Assembly: GCA_009801085.1 (NCBI GenBank)
Contig: VNWV01000007.1
Span: 1,922,001 to 1,986,000, forward strand
Direction of reading: 5' to 3'
Source of the DNA: Lasiodiplodia sp. COLG20
Lineage: Eukaryota > Ascomycota > Dothideomycetes > Botryosphaeriales > Botryosphaeriaceae
Length of the DNA: 64,000 nt
In this document: in pieces, positions 12,101-22,881 of the stretch
Layout of the letters: each line of letters opens with the position of its first letter
Numbering within the stretch: position 1 is the stretch's first letter
Notes under the pieces: model-generated
The model's database searches: none
What the model saw: only the letters and a program-made list of their open reading frames with translations
What the model was told of the DNA's origin: nothing
Translations under genes and position numbers: made by a program

Positions 12101-12786
12101 CTCGTCGCATGAAGCGTTCAAGGAACAGACCGAAGCACGCTCTGTACGGTATCACCTCTGGTGGTAATGCATTCGCAGAGAGTCTGGCCAGTGGCATCGG
12201 CGGTCTCGCCCGTCACCCACTGCAGGGCGCGGAGAAGGAAGGTACGCTTGGCTTTGTCAAGGGCATTGGTAAGGGCTTGCTGGGTGTTCCCACCAAGGCC
12301 GCCATCGGCGCGTTCGATCTTGCGTCCAACATGGCCGAAGGCGTGCGCAACACGACAACCGTCTTCGACCAAGAAGGTCTCGACCGCGTCCGCCTCTCCC
12401 GGTTCATCGGCCAGGACGGCATCGTGCGCCCCTACAGCCAGCGCGAGGCGCTCGGCCAGTTCTGGCTCAAGACGCTGGACAACGGTCGCCACTTCAACGA
12501 GGACTACATCGCGCACCTGGAACTTCCCGGCAAGGACCTGCTGGTCATGCTGACGTACAACGGCATCATGCTCGTGAAGACGCGCAAGCTGACGACCGAG
12601 TGGGACGTGCCGCTCAAGGACATCCAGACCATCAGCAAGGAGCGGACGGGCATGAGCATCACGCTCAAGGGCGGCACCAACGGGCCGTTCATCCCCGTCG
12701 CGGACGAGCAGAGCAGGAACTGGCTGTACAGGCAGATCGCGGTGGCGGTGAACGCGTACAACGATAAGTGGAATGCGAAGGGTTGA
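3181..12786 (+). CDS. VPS13: Vps13 bridge-like lipid transfer protein
   Basis: Giant peripheral protein that channels phospholipids between membranes at contact sites (ER, mitochondria, vacuole, peroxisome) and serves in endosomal sorting and prospore membrane growth. The N-terminal chorein domain is textbook (MLEGLVANLLNRFLG, then VGIWSGDVKLRDLEL). Repeating beta-groove segments follow, then the Vps13 adaptor-binding region around residues 1950-2650, the conserved C-terminal Vps13_C/ATG2-like helices, and a C-terminal PH-like domain (LLVMLTYNGIMLVKTRK). The frame is open for 3201 codons, but 10270-10317 has all marks of an intron. Exons are then 3181-10269 and 10318-12786, giving 3185 residues and the junction GEGK/YNLSKVV. 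Length fits the family. Confidence 0.97.
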   Translation: MLEGLVANLLNRFLGMYVQNFDPKQLNVGIWSGDVKLRDLELRREALDQLNLPLNVVQGHLGSLTLSIPWSNLRGKPVRVSIEDVFLLAAPREDADFDADEQDRRSHAVKMEKLDSAEMLKERNTEGMSQEEQQKNQSFTASLVTAIVDNVQVSVKNVHIRYEDSLSDPGHPFALGITLDELSAVSTDENWKPTFIQSASASAHKLATLGSLAVYWDTDAKLLCSGTGTTQAMDHAEFVEKLRSMIIKGDSSTIAEHQFILKPVSGRAGLEMDKTGKTDRPKIKARLLFDELGFVIDEDQYRDALMLVDLFHYFIRHQEYKRLQPKSRPKEDPRAWLQFAGNAVLDKIHERNRKWSWDYFRERRDDRKRYIELFKKKKREEQLSQDETKELDDLEHKLSYEDLRFWRSLARNQLRKENVGVKKQPQKQSWSSWIWGGGEEDTSEDAQMSEKQRQELYDAIDWDEKKQITEAVDMPREYVKMQVEMSLRTGSFTLKRDPHGKATEILRLLFDSFSTKVLQRTDSMLAELSLDGMRLYDGTTEGSLFPQIVTVKDAPPVPDEKRIEELNDDETSKADAGEEVADPFFQLAFENNPLDGSADTALTVKLKGMEVIYNPRFVVEVVKFFKPPESRMESIGALMETAGATVEGLRQQTRAGLEFALEEHKTINAQLDLQAPLIIVPDSVTKESSICLILDAGHAKVNSELIDKDTLKDIQSKQKGQFSEDDLKRLQGLMYDKFLLKLDSTQVLIGPSIEETKAQLVETDGSKNLHLVDRINVDFTIETCIVPKASDLTKFRISGNLPVLHASISDAKYKNLMKLIEVAIPKFEDPPAPDKQVAQGATGPSNLKPTDNVSNDQLTKTRSRSFQYSAQQRELVVSDAGSEADDAEFEDATDGTKSDVPVHQRNFEFKFTVDKLQGSLYRSDPEGKKPDQLLVELVAEHFYLEFYQRPFDIAAEVRLKSLAVVDHVDPNPLPEFRNLISSDDAGDRDLFQLKFVKVNKDSPEFMPKYEGIGTNLDVHVSTINLIVTRATLLTLLDFVLITFTSPGPPQDKDKKKVNDSPEDDDEIAVAAVNPDPDKIRIRAELKGISVILNNDGMRLATLSLSTADVGVFIMGKAMRVGGKLGSLSLTDDVNQGVSKESSLRQLVTIEGDELLDFAYETFDSDSKAYPGYDTSIYLRSGSIKVNFVTEPFRKIMEFGVKFGKMQAIFNAARQAAVEQASQVQEKANKMHFDILIRTPIVVFPRMVAPEGQAERDSLTAYLGEIYANNKFVPLDDSKNADTANKLSAGLRNIRLTSFFHYEEEKSEELELIDKVDLGFDITYVEHKPEYKRPDLEIEGSMSNINLRLTQEQMRFMLELSRSIPAAFATDPEAAMNEDVERQVPDSTLKRANTMKNTEPEPSNDKQVITSQGPELGSQEETWTKLDFVFKVGAIGLELINAKETEPVGDIDAASLSKFSLNETSVKMRMLSDGSLESELLIQSFTIRDTRTQETNKFRKVMSLINNDVKQQFMASVSISGGKDRHMIVLLTIDSPRVILALDYLFAIQTFVNAGLSVKEPIEIESEEDDTATEDVENSNSDISSALTKPAAQTPETKKPEEESTMEMSFRINVVEAQAVLIANPAMTNSEAIVLGTKQVLISKQHATTLQVDRVGMFLCRMDQWETTKLRILDDFSIQTSLDMRSQGPQSSLTSIQVDIDPLVLRVSLRDIMLAMQIFNKASAMNNNGDEKLQGQEPKKIKSGTKSTNAKSTVASTKNKQTAKTVSTQRSSAGKEVATAQGSAVVKKEEMRVSMQGIRVVIIGDKHELPMLDWSVKKFDIEVRDWSGAMVADTSIDTFFNIYNFSKSAWEPLIEPWQLGFHMSKEQNPDKLAVELYSRKSLDLTVTAATIALASKSADFLSSDEDVLSKPRGTDAPYRIRNYTGFDMNVWAVSENTDGGSAAKLADGEEAPWRFEDPTTTRETLAPEGATGIVGIKLEGSGFDSINRIPVNREGEYIYNLQPRKDRILHRICCEVSLGQDNVKYITFRSPLVVENNTQIPVEIGVFSPEDGNLLKIEKVAPGDARPAPVGAAFMHSLIIRPDQGFGYTWSNERLFWKDMLKRPTRIITCKGESENDSPPFYFQLHAAYDKKDPLTQVYPCMRYKLHAPVEVVNLLPYDFKYRIYDDNTKKDWTNFLRKGGVSPVHVVELSHLLLMSVDMQDTPFKPSKFSVINSSDKENFRREKTVEVKDNQDLALRLKLHYYNIPDSGGAFKVAVYSPYVILNRTGLELDVRSKAFLGSAKAAAGAGVFANTQGDSTRAQPFMFSFPTDDHKNRALIKVGDSNWSKPQSFDAIGSTYDVALPSVQGRSDMHVGVTVEEGEGKVSLALWSLLNGADTVQYNLSKVVTIAPRYIIKNKMSEDINIREPGSPNILTLKNGDLLPLRYLRSGERQQLCLCFPGVNNQWSAPFDIANVGSVHVKLAKAGQRQKLIRVEILMEGATIFLHVSVETKHWPFSMRNESDTEFLFWQTNPNVDEDEEDNGSGWRPIRYRLPPKSIMPYAWDYPAAKNKEIVLKANNKERHVKLAEIGNLVPLKLPPAQSSSRGKIIDLSVVADGPTQTLVISNWKPSKSLYKQKSASASRSTTDGFEVKDVDTDVTFKAKLRIAGIGVSLVNRQLRELVYITLRDIEFNYGDSALYQQFSSTIKWIQIDNQLYGGIFPILFYPSVVPKTGKEMEAHPILQASITRVKDDSYGVLYIKYFSFLLQQMTLEIDEDFIFALLDFAKIPGASWSEVKEGKLCDEELDIPEPKQEQGGQDVYFELLHLQPMQFDLSFVRTERINAEDTMTSSNPFMFAVNVLTMSIGNVNDAPLRYNALILENARVSVAALVTSIKNHYVQESLRQVHLILGSADFLGNPVGLFQNVSSGVTDIFYEPYKGLVMTDRPQDLGIGIAKGASSFVKKSVFGFSDSMAKFTGSLSKGLAVATMDQEFQNSRRMKRSRNRPKHALYGITSGGNAFAESLASGIGGLARHPLQGAEKEGTLGFVKGIGKGLLGVPTKAAIGAFDLASNMAEGVRNTTTVFDQEGLDRVRLSRFIGQDGIVRPYSQREALGQFWLKTLDNGRHFNEDYIAHLELPGKDLLVMLTYNGIMLVKTRKLTTEWDVPLKDIQTISKERTGMSITLKGGTNGPFIPVADEQSRNWLYRQIAVAVNAYNDKWNAKG

Positions 12787-13452
12787 TTGAGTCGTAGTTT
12801 TGGGGTGAGGGTGGGTGGTGAACATACACATTCGGGAGGAGTTTCCTAGTTTCCTAATTCTCCCTTTGCTGTATTTCTATCGGTTTCTCAGCGGGAAATA
12901 TTAGAGTAGTGGTAGCATGGGATGGAGAAGGCGGACGGCTCAGCAAAAATTGTGTATTTAACTTTAGGCTTTTTAGGTGGTTATGGGTTAGAATGAAAAT
13001 TTCCTGTTTTCTTTTTCTTCTCAGATGTATGAGTTTATGATTATCGTTATGATATACATAGTCTTCCTAGTGGAAGAACGAAAAGATAGCTTCCGATTAT
13101 CTGTGGGTCTGTGACTTTGCTGAACGCGATATACTGAAATGTGAAGATCAAAGTGATTCCTGTGCAATCTACACTTTCAACAGCGTGCCCGTCTATTCTA
13201 CCTTTTTTCCCGTTCACCACCTGAGGGTGGTCAATGGATATGGCGTGGAATAGTATGATGGAAGAAGGTGTATAAAACGTAACGCTCTTGATATGGACGG
13301 CAGGGCTGAGGGCTGAATCTGCTCGAATTCTTGTTTTCCACTACATCATGTCACATTACCATATCGATGCTCATAACTCATAATGAAACCTTCAATTCGA
13401 AGAGGTCCTCCAAGCCGTCCCGCTGGCCAAATAACACTCCATTGCAGAAGTG
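12787..13452. other. Convergent intergenic region VPS13 / P450
   Basis: Two 3' ends meet here. The sequence is T-rich and holds the presumed 3' UTRs and polyadenylation signals of both genes. I see no gene in it. Confidence 0.5.
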
Positions 13453-15184
13453 TCACACGTCCTCCCACTTCGTTTCCAAGCCAAAATCTCTCTTCTCAGC
13501 GCCCACCTTCTCCCACTCCTCCTCCCCATTCACGTCTCCACCCCCAACAACCTTCCTCTCGGTCACCCTGAAGAAAAGCTGTTCCTGCAAATGGAATCCC
13601 ATGCAGAGACTCTTGAGCGGGTCCTTCACGTCGGCGAGCTCCCACTCGAAGCGGAGCACGAGCTCAGCGATGGCCTTGTCGAGCTCGAAGCTGGCGACGT
13701 GGCGGCCGAGGCAGCCGTACTTGCCGGAGCCGAAGATGATGCTCTGGGCGTCGAGCATGCGGGCCAGCTTGGCGTCGTCGGGCTCGAGCAGCCAGCGCTC
13801 CGGGCGGAAGAGGTCGGCGTCAGGGCCGAAGAGAGCCTCGTCGCGCATCAGACCCTGGATGTTCCAGCCGACGTCTGTTCCGGGGGGCACCCACACTCCG
13901 GCGATGGTGTCGCCGCCCGGGCTCGGAACGCGCTTGGGCAGCAGGCCCGCGGCGGGCGGCACGACGCGCAGCGTCTCCTTGATGCAGGCCTGCAGGTAGG
14001 GCAGGCGGCGGGCCTCCTGGTCGCGGATGACGGGGCGCGAGGCGGTGCCGGTGCGCACGGCGGCGTCGAGCTCGCGGCGCAGCGCGGCGAGCACGCGCGG
14101 GTTGGTGCAGATGTGCAGCAGCGCCATGCGGATCGCCGTCGCGGTGCTGTCCGACCCGGCCGAGATCTGGATCAGCGTCTCGGCCTCGAGCTGGGCTTTG
14201 GCCAGCATGCCGTGCGCCATGAACGAGCCCAGCATGTCCTTGCGCACGACGGCGTTGGGCCCGAAGCGCTCGGCCACCAGCTCCTGCGCGAAGTGCATGA
14301 TGGCGCCCAGGCCTTGGACGTCGTCGGCCGTCGGCCAGAGTTTCCGGATGAAGGGGATGCGGATGATGTTGTGCAGCTCGGGGAAGGTGGCCATGAGTTG
14401 GAAGAGCGGCCAGAAGATTTTGGTCTGCTGCAGGTATCCAAATGGATCTTCGTCCTTGTCCAGGAAGCCGAAGGAGCGGCCATAGGCGACAGCCGCGAGC
14501 GTGTCCAGCGTGAAAAAGGTGGCCATACGGGCGAGGTCAAATTGGACGTAGTTGGAGGGCGAGGAGAGATATTTCGATTGTATCAAATCGACCATTTTCA
14601 GCACCGCCGTGTCGATATCCTGCTCCAAATGGGGGTTGTCTTTTCCAGAGTACTATTTTCACCCGTTAGAACAGCTGGACTAAGGAACCGAAGAGTATCT
14701 CATCTATCTTCTCAGGAGAATTTGAAGGATAGGAGACATAGTAACCTACGCCTGGTGCTAGCGTTTGGCGAACTTTCGTATGGACCTTGTCGTCCATGTA
14801 GCTTGTGATGTTGTCCTGAGTGGGATGCATGCGGGCGGCTACGAACCAGTCGCTCCGACTGTAATCGCCCCGGACAGCATTTATTTGTTTGATGACAGCG
14901 AGATCTTTTGTTAGCAAGAAGTTTGGGCCTATGCGACATGTTGGACCTGCAAAGAATCAGAACATAGGCCAAAGCTTGGAAATGGTTGGCTTACCATATT
15001 TGACACCCCAGTCTTTGTAATAGTGTTGAAGACGACCTGAAGTTGCCGACTTGAACATCCAGTATCTGGTGAAGCCAGACAGAGGCGGCCCTTGGAATTG
15101 GCGTAGGGCCCAGTAGCGCCGGAGGTCGCGGACAGCATAATAGGCGATGGCGGCGATAACAATGATCACAATCACGGAAACCAT
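13453..15184 (-). CDS. Cytochrome P450, pisatin-demethylase-like
   Basis: Membrane-bound haem monooxygenase, about 528 residues, three exons: 15184-14995, 14946-14750, 14652-13453 (introns of 48 and 97 nt; frames join as VKYG/PTCRIG and LAPG/YSGKDNP). An N-terminal hydrophobic anchor (SVIVIIVIAAIAYYAV) targets the ER. Conserved elements: I-helix AGSDSTATAIR, ExxR as KETLR, RPERW, and haem loop FGSGKYGCLGR with the axial Cys near residue 443. The LAPGYSGKDNPHLE segment before the I-helix is typical of the fungal pisatin demethylase/benzoate hydroxylase-like group. Substrate unknown. No biosynthetic backbone gene is adjacent, so a detoxification or catabolic role is as likely as secondary metabolism. 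Divergent from polyubiquitin. Confidence 0.92.
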
Positions 15185-17401
<2,217 letters not shown>

Positions 17402-18237
17402 GCGGGTTGAGATGGACTTCGTTATTGGTATGCATGGCGTTTGGGCATAGGCACCGAAAGATAGCCTGGTGCCTCTTTTAGATAATGTTATGAAAGTACG
17501 AGCCTACGGGCTTGGCCTGCGGGCCTCTTTTGCCGTTCAAATCTTGCTCTCTTCCGCTGCGTGAATTATGATGATGACGAGATTGCGAGGGGCGAAACCC
17601 CGCCTCCGTGTCCACTAGACGCATGCGGCAAAGCTACGCCACAGTGTTGCGTACCACAGCGGAATGCATCCATGGCACCACGACACTTGCAACAGCTTTT
17701 CCCGCGCGTCGATTCCGGACGGCATGAACAACCTCGGTGACGAGGGCAGATCACCGTGATTAAGCTCGGGCTCGTGCCGCCCCGCCCTGCTAAGCAACTG
17801 TGGAGCCCATGCTGAGTCATCACTATTTTGTCCACAGACCCGCCGACGTAACTACAAGAATTATTTCCGGGAGCCTACGGAAAACGCGGAGACAACATCA
17901 GCTTACCTCCGACTCTGCCACATGATCCTGGAATAGCCGTGTTCGATAAGCGGAGGGGGGATAGTATGATGGCAGGACATATAGAGACGAACCCAACGAC
18001 CACCCAATCACCGGCCCGTCTCGCTCTGGCTTAGACTTGGTGGGGAAGCTTGGATATGCGGGGCCATGATGACACAAGAAAACGGAGTTTAGCGGCGGTG
18101 ATAGTACGGGGAAAGGAGAGCCTTAGCGACATCTGAAAGTCAAATTGATAGATAAAGTCGACGTCGGCACGCTTGACAGCCTGCTGCCATCCGACAATAC
18201 CGAGCTCAATCTCGATCCGCAACACGAGAAAAACACA
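17402..18237. other. Intergenic region polyubiquitin / aldo-keto reductase
   Basis: Holds the polyubiquitin 3' UTR and the promoter of the aldo/keto reductase. Short open frames here have no recognisable protein character. Nothing else seen. Confidence 0.5.
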
Positions 18238-19631
18238 ATGGCTGCCGAGTCGAAGATGCAATACGTCAAGTACGTTCCACTGTCGTCTTTGAGAACTGCT
18301 GCTCCTTCGTGCCTTTGAGTCACAGCTCCTCGCGTGGGAGTTTCGATTGCAAAACTTTTGTGGCGCGTGGAAGCAACGAGTGTTTGTGAGAAGATGCAAG
18401 AAGGATATGCTGGCTAACAATTAAACAGCCTGGGAAAGTCTGGCCTCAAGGTCAGCAAGGTCATTCTCGGAGCCATGTCGTATGGCTCGAGCGAGTGGCA
18501 GAAGTGGGTGCTGGACGAGGCCGAAGCGCTGCCCCTCTTGAAGCACGCCTACGATAACGGCATAAACACGTGGGACACTGTGAGCCTCGTCGCCCTTCGT
18601 TGACTCGATGGTGCATAATTTCGCTGACCGTGGGCGGGTATTCCTAAGGCGGACATCTACTCGCACGGCCGCAGCGAGGAGATCATCGGCAAGGCGCTCA
18701 AGCAGTACGCGATCCCGCGCGAGAAGGTCGTCATCCTGTCCAAGTGCTACTTCGGCGTGGCCGAAGACGGTACGCAGCCGCCCATCGCCGCGTCGGGCGT
18801 CAATGACGGCGCCGACCTGGTCAACCGCGTGGGCCTGTCGCGCAAGCACATCCTCGACGCCGTCGACAAGAGCGTCGCCCGCCTGGGCACCTACATCGAC
18901 GTGCTCCAGATCCACCGCCTCGACCGCGGCACGCCCATGGAGGAGATCATGCGCGCCCTCAACGACGTCGTCGAGAGCGGCAAGGTGCGCTATATTGGCG
19001 CCAGCTCGGTGAGTTAACCGTTGGCTTGGACCCTTTTTTCTCTTTTTTTTTCCCCTCGTCATGTTTTTCCTCCATACCAAATTCAACAAGACCTATCCCC
19101 CCTCCAAACTAACCTCTTTTTGAAAAAAAGATGGCGGCCTGGGAGTTCCAAATGCTCCAGAACATCGCCGCCACGCACGGCTGGCACAAGTTCATCAGCA
19201 TGCAAAACTACCACAACCTGCTGTACCGCGAGGAGGAGCGCGAGATGATCCCCTACTGCCGCGCCACCGGCGTCGGCATCATTCCCTGGTCGCCCATCGC
19301 CCGTGGCGTGCTGGCGCGGCCCTTCGACTCGCGCGGCACCACCGTGCGCGACCAGACCGACAACTTCCTCAACGCCCTCATCCGTGCGCAGGAGACCGAG
19401 ACGGATGCCGCCGTCGTCGGCAGGGTCGAGGAGCTCGCGAAGAAGAGGGGCGTTACCATGGCCGCCGTCGCAACCGCCTGGGTCCTGTCCAAGGGCGAGT
19501 GCCCCATCCTCGGCCTGTCGACCAAGGACCGCATCGAAGAGGCCGTGCGGAACAGCAATTTCGTGCTGAGCGAGGAAGAGATCAAGTACCTCGAGGAGCC
19601 TTACAGGCCCAAGACCATTGCTGGCTATTAA
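18238..19631 (+). CDS. Aldo/keto reductase (versiconal-reductase-like)
   Basis: NADPH-dependent carbonyl reductase, 347 residues, in four exons: 18238-18269, 18429-18579, 18649-19008, 19131-19631. Junctions restore VNLGKSG, TWDTADIYSHG and GASSMAAWEF. The (alpha/beta)8-barrel catalytic tetrad is present: Asp in NTWDTAD, Tyr in DIYSHGRSEE, Lys in ILSKCYFG and His in LQIHRLD. Cofactor-binding IPWSPIARG and the C-terminal LGLSTKDRIEEAV fit the family. Closest by pattern to fungal versiconal hemiacetal acetate reductase/aryl-alcohol dehydrogenase-like enzymes, but no aflatoxin-type genes lie nearby, so the substrate cannot be inferred. Its 3' end converges on azgA with about 200 bp between. Confidence 0.93.
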
Positions 19632-19834
19632 GGAGTGGGAAGCGTGGACGCGCATTTGCCCCGCCGTAGATGTTGAATAGATAATACAACGAGCTCATAT
19701 GCAGACCAAAGCGAGTGGAAGCAAAAGTCTCTTGTCGAACATCATAATATTAAGAGTGGTATCAGCAACAAGCATCTATGCAAAAACCCAACAGATCTCT
19801 TTTCTTTTGTACAAATCGGAACTCATCACATGCG

Positions 19835-21659
19835 TCACGCCTTCGGCTGCTCCGTTTCAGACACCTTCTCTGTGGGTCCAGCCTCCAGGGAACTCGAGGA
19901 CCGGTGGGTGCCGTCAACGACGCCTTCGCTCTCGTCGCGACGCCAAAAGTCCTTCTTGCCCTTGGCAGCGCGGATGAGCCACGGAGGGAAGATGCCACCC
20001 TCGATCTTGTAGGTCCAGGGGTCCTTGAGGTTCTTGTCGGCGGGCTGCAGACGGCCGCCCGAAGCCAATCCGATGAGCCAGACGAGCGTGTTGATGAGGA
20101 TGTAGGAGCAGATTCCGGCAATCAGACCATCGGCAATCGAGTAGGTGAAAGGCATAATGGCGATGGTCAGGAAGGCGGGGACAGCGTCGCCGAGGTAGCC
20201 CCAGTTGATGTCCTTGGCGGCCTTGGCCATGAGCGAACCGACGATGATCAACGTGCATCCAGTCGCCCAGGGAGGGATCGACGCGAAAATCGGGGCGAAG
20301 AAGATGGAAATGAAAAAGCAGAGGCCAGTGACCATGGCCGTGAGGCCCGTGGCACCGCCTTCAGAGATACCAGCACCGGATTCGATATAAGCCGTAACGG
20401 GGGAAGTACCGAAAAGGGCACCAATCGATACACCGAAAGCGTCGATCAAATAGGCAATGGCGCTACCCTCGAAGTCCTGAGTCCTCTCGTCGATGGCACC
20501 GCAGAAACGGGCCATGGAGTACATGGTACCAGTGCAGTCGAGAATATCGACGTACAGGAAAGTAATGAAGGCAAGGCCGAATTGGCCGCCATACTGAGAG
20601 ACATCCCACTCCTGCACATCAAGGACGCGCTTGATGGGGTGGAAGGTGACGACCTTCTTGAAGAAATCAAAAGAGCTGTTGCCCGTCGCGGTGTAAGGGA
20701 AATAGGTAACCGGGGTCGGCCTGGGCCAGCTGATGATGGAAACGAGCAGGATGCCCATGATGATGGCGCCCTTGACGCGGTACATCATCAGCAGGACGGT
20801 CATGAAGCCGCTAAGGAAAATGCCGATCCACATAGCAGGGTTGCGCATCTTTTCCGAACTGGGGCAAAGTCCGGTCGTCGGGTCCTGGAATTCGGAGGCG
20901 CAGCCCGCAAGCTCCAGGGGCGTAGAAGTTGCGCCAACAACTGCGCCAATGCCAGCTGAGTATGTCAGACCAATCAAAGTCAAGTATAAACCAATTCCGA
21001 CACCGGTGGCGAGCTTGATCGAGGCGGGAATGGCACGGGCGAGCCATTGGCGGAGACCGAAGATGGTGAGGGCGACGAAGACGAAACCCTCGACGAAGAC
21101 GGCAGTGAGAGCAACTCTGTAGGGGACGGGACCGGATCCATGGTAACCGACGACGGTGTAGGCGAAATAGGCATTGAGCTGCGTGAGTCAGCATGCATAA
21201 CATTTCCCGTGGAGGAAGGAGGAGTGCTTACACCCATGCCGGGAGCCAATGCGATTGGCATGTTGGCGAAGAGGCCCATGCAGAAGCTGCACAAGGCCGA
21301 GATTGCCGCAGTGGCCGTGACCAAATCGCGCTTGACCTCCTGCACACACAGCAAGTATTCGGTGTTGGTTTCGCACAAATCGGCCATGCTCTCAGCAGGA
21401 CATTCGCAGGTGCCGCCGGTCTCAGAGATAATGGTCGAGTTGACGGAGATGATGTAGGCCATGGCGAAGAAGGTGGCGAGGCCGGCGCGGATCTCGGTGA
21501 AGAAGTACGAGTTCTTGCGCTCCTTGGGCTGGTGGTGGGGTTAGTAGCTGCACGGCATACAAGAAGGTTTGGACTTGCATGGCCGCTGTTGGCAAGGCGA
21601 AAGTACCTGCCAACGGGACTCTGCGCAACGCGCAGGTTGAAATCGTGGACCCAGGTCAT
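19835..21659 (-). CDS. azgA: AzgA-type purine (adenine/guanine/hypoxanthine) permease
   Basis: Plasma-membrane proton symporter for hypoxanthine, adenine and guanine. Exons 21659-21579, 21528-21232 and 21178-19835 encode 573 residues, the usual family length. The N terminus (TWVHDFNLRVAQSPVGRYF) is typical, followed by many hydrophobic helices. Family motifs: ALAPGMGLNAYFAYTV, DILDCTGTMYSMARFCG, and GTSPVTAYIESGAG with ISEGGATGL. Intron 1 (21529-21578) starts with GC instead of GT: the exon ends at SGH, the intron opens GCAAGT and ends CACCAG, with a good CTAAC branch point. Intron 2 is 53 nt. Three HGATAR sites upstream fit nitrogen control by an AreA-type GATA factor. Confidence 0.95.
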
Positions 21660-22881
21660 GGTGGATATGGCAGAGGCGCCGCGGGCCTTCAGAGGTTGAG
21701 GACTGAATTGGGTGTTGTGAGCATCAGGTGGTGGAGTCGCAAAATTCGAGCATCGGGCGTTATAAAGAGCCGGGTTTTATCGATGGGTACCACAAGCCGC
21801 GTGCTTGACAGATAAGGATCCCTCGTCTTTGGACCTAGCGGCTTGGCCTGGCGTGCGGCGAGACTGGCTGTGGCGGCATCCTGCCAATTGAGCGGCATGG
21901 AAGAGGCGAGCATCGGTGCGCCAAGCGGGCTGGCGACTGGGCGCCAAGGTTCCGTGGGATGTGCCGGTACCGGCCGGCAGTGTGGTAGCTCTGCAGGCTG
22001 CGAAACATCCGTTTAGAAATGAGATCGATAATATGTCGGAGATATCGCCGCCACGCTCACTGGCCGGATTGCCGGACCCTGGGGTCGGCCGGCGGCGATC
22101 TTACAATCGCCATCGTGGAGGCCGCCGAGATGCTGGACCTGGCGTATCTCCTGCGGGCGTAAGTATTGGGGGCCCTCACCGCGCAACACCAACGCGTAAA
22201 CAGAGCAATCTCCGGGTCGTGGTCGTGACGCATCTGCACTACCGTCGAAGGATGGGTGCTGCAGACGTGTCTCACGCCAGAGGCTTGTCAGGCAGGGCGC
22301 CCTGGGCCCCTATTTGCGCGTAAATGAAATAGCATTGCGCCTGCTGTTTCGGCGGCGTCGAGGCCCGTGTCTGCAGGATGCCGGGCGAAGCGGCGGCGTT
22401 CTGGATGAGGAAGGACGTCGAGTGTAAAGTGAACGTTGGTTCGGCAGCTGGCCTGCCCTGTCAGCAACCGCCGCCTAACCGCTTCAGGAACCGCGGCAGC
22501 AGGGCGGGGGGCTCTGCTACCCCGCGGGCGACTCCCGCATTCTCGCTGACTGTTATACAGCATCGCTGGTGTTGCTTCGCCCGTCCGCCGCGACATGGCC
22601 CGGCTGGCGAATAAGCGGGAACACTCGGGCTCCCAAGTTTTTGGAGTTCGTTGGATCTGGAAATCTTTACCCGCCGTTCCCGAGCATTTGCGGAAATCTT
22701 AACGCGACTACAGCCTCTCCACCTCAACCATCACCATCCATCATGTAATGATTCCGGGCCTGTCTTTCCCCGTCCAACACCCGTTTAACAGCTTTGCAAT
22801 GCCTGGAATCAGCTGAGCCGGCACATATAAGCAGCTACAGTCGCTCTCCACAGCTGTCGAGCCTCAGACGCCCAAGACTCA
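21660..22881. promoter_or_regulatory. Divergent promoter region azgA / PhyH gene
   Basis: Shared 1.2-kb upstream region. The azgA-proximal part has HGATAR sites at 21777-21782 (minus), 21810-21815 (plus) and 22026-22031 (plus). A TATA-like TTATAA on the azgA side sits near 21760. On the other side a TATA motif (CATATAAG, about 22824-22831) lies 51-58 bp before the PhyH start codon. No gene seen. Confidence 0.5.

Noticed and set aside
13450..14808. 452-codon plus-strand open frame over the P450
   Set aside because: Antisense shadow of a GC3-rich gene: low-complexity Glu/Gly/Ala/Val composition and no domain, while the other strand has all P450 motifs.
19778..20959. 393-codon open frame antisense to azgA
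   Set aside because: Composition mirrors the permease and no motif is present.
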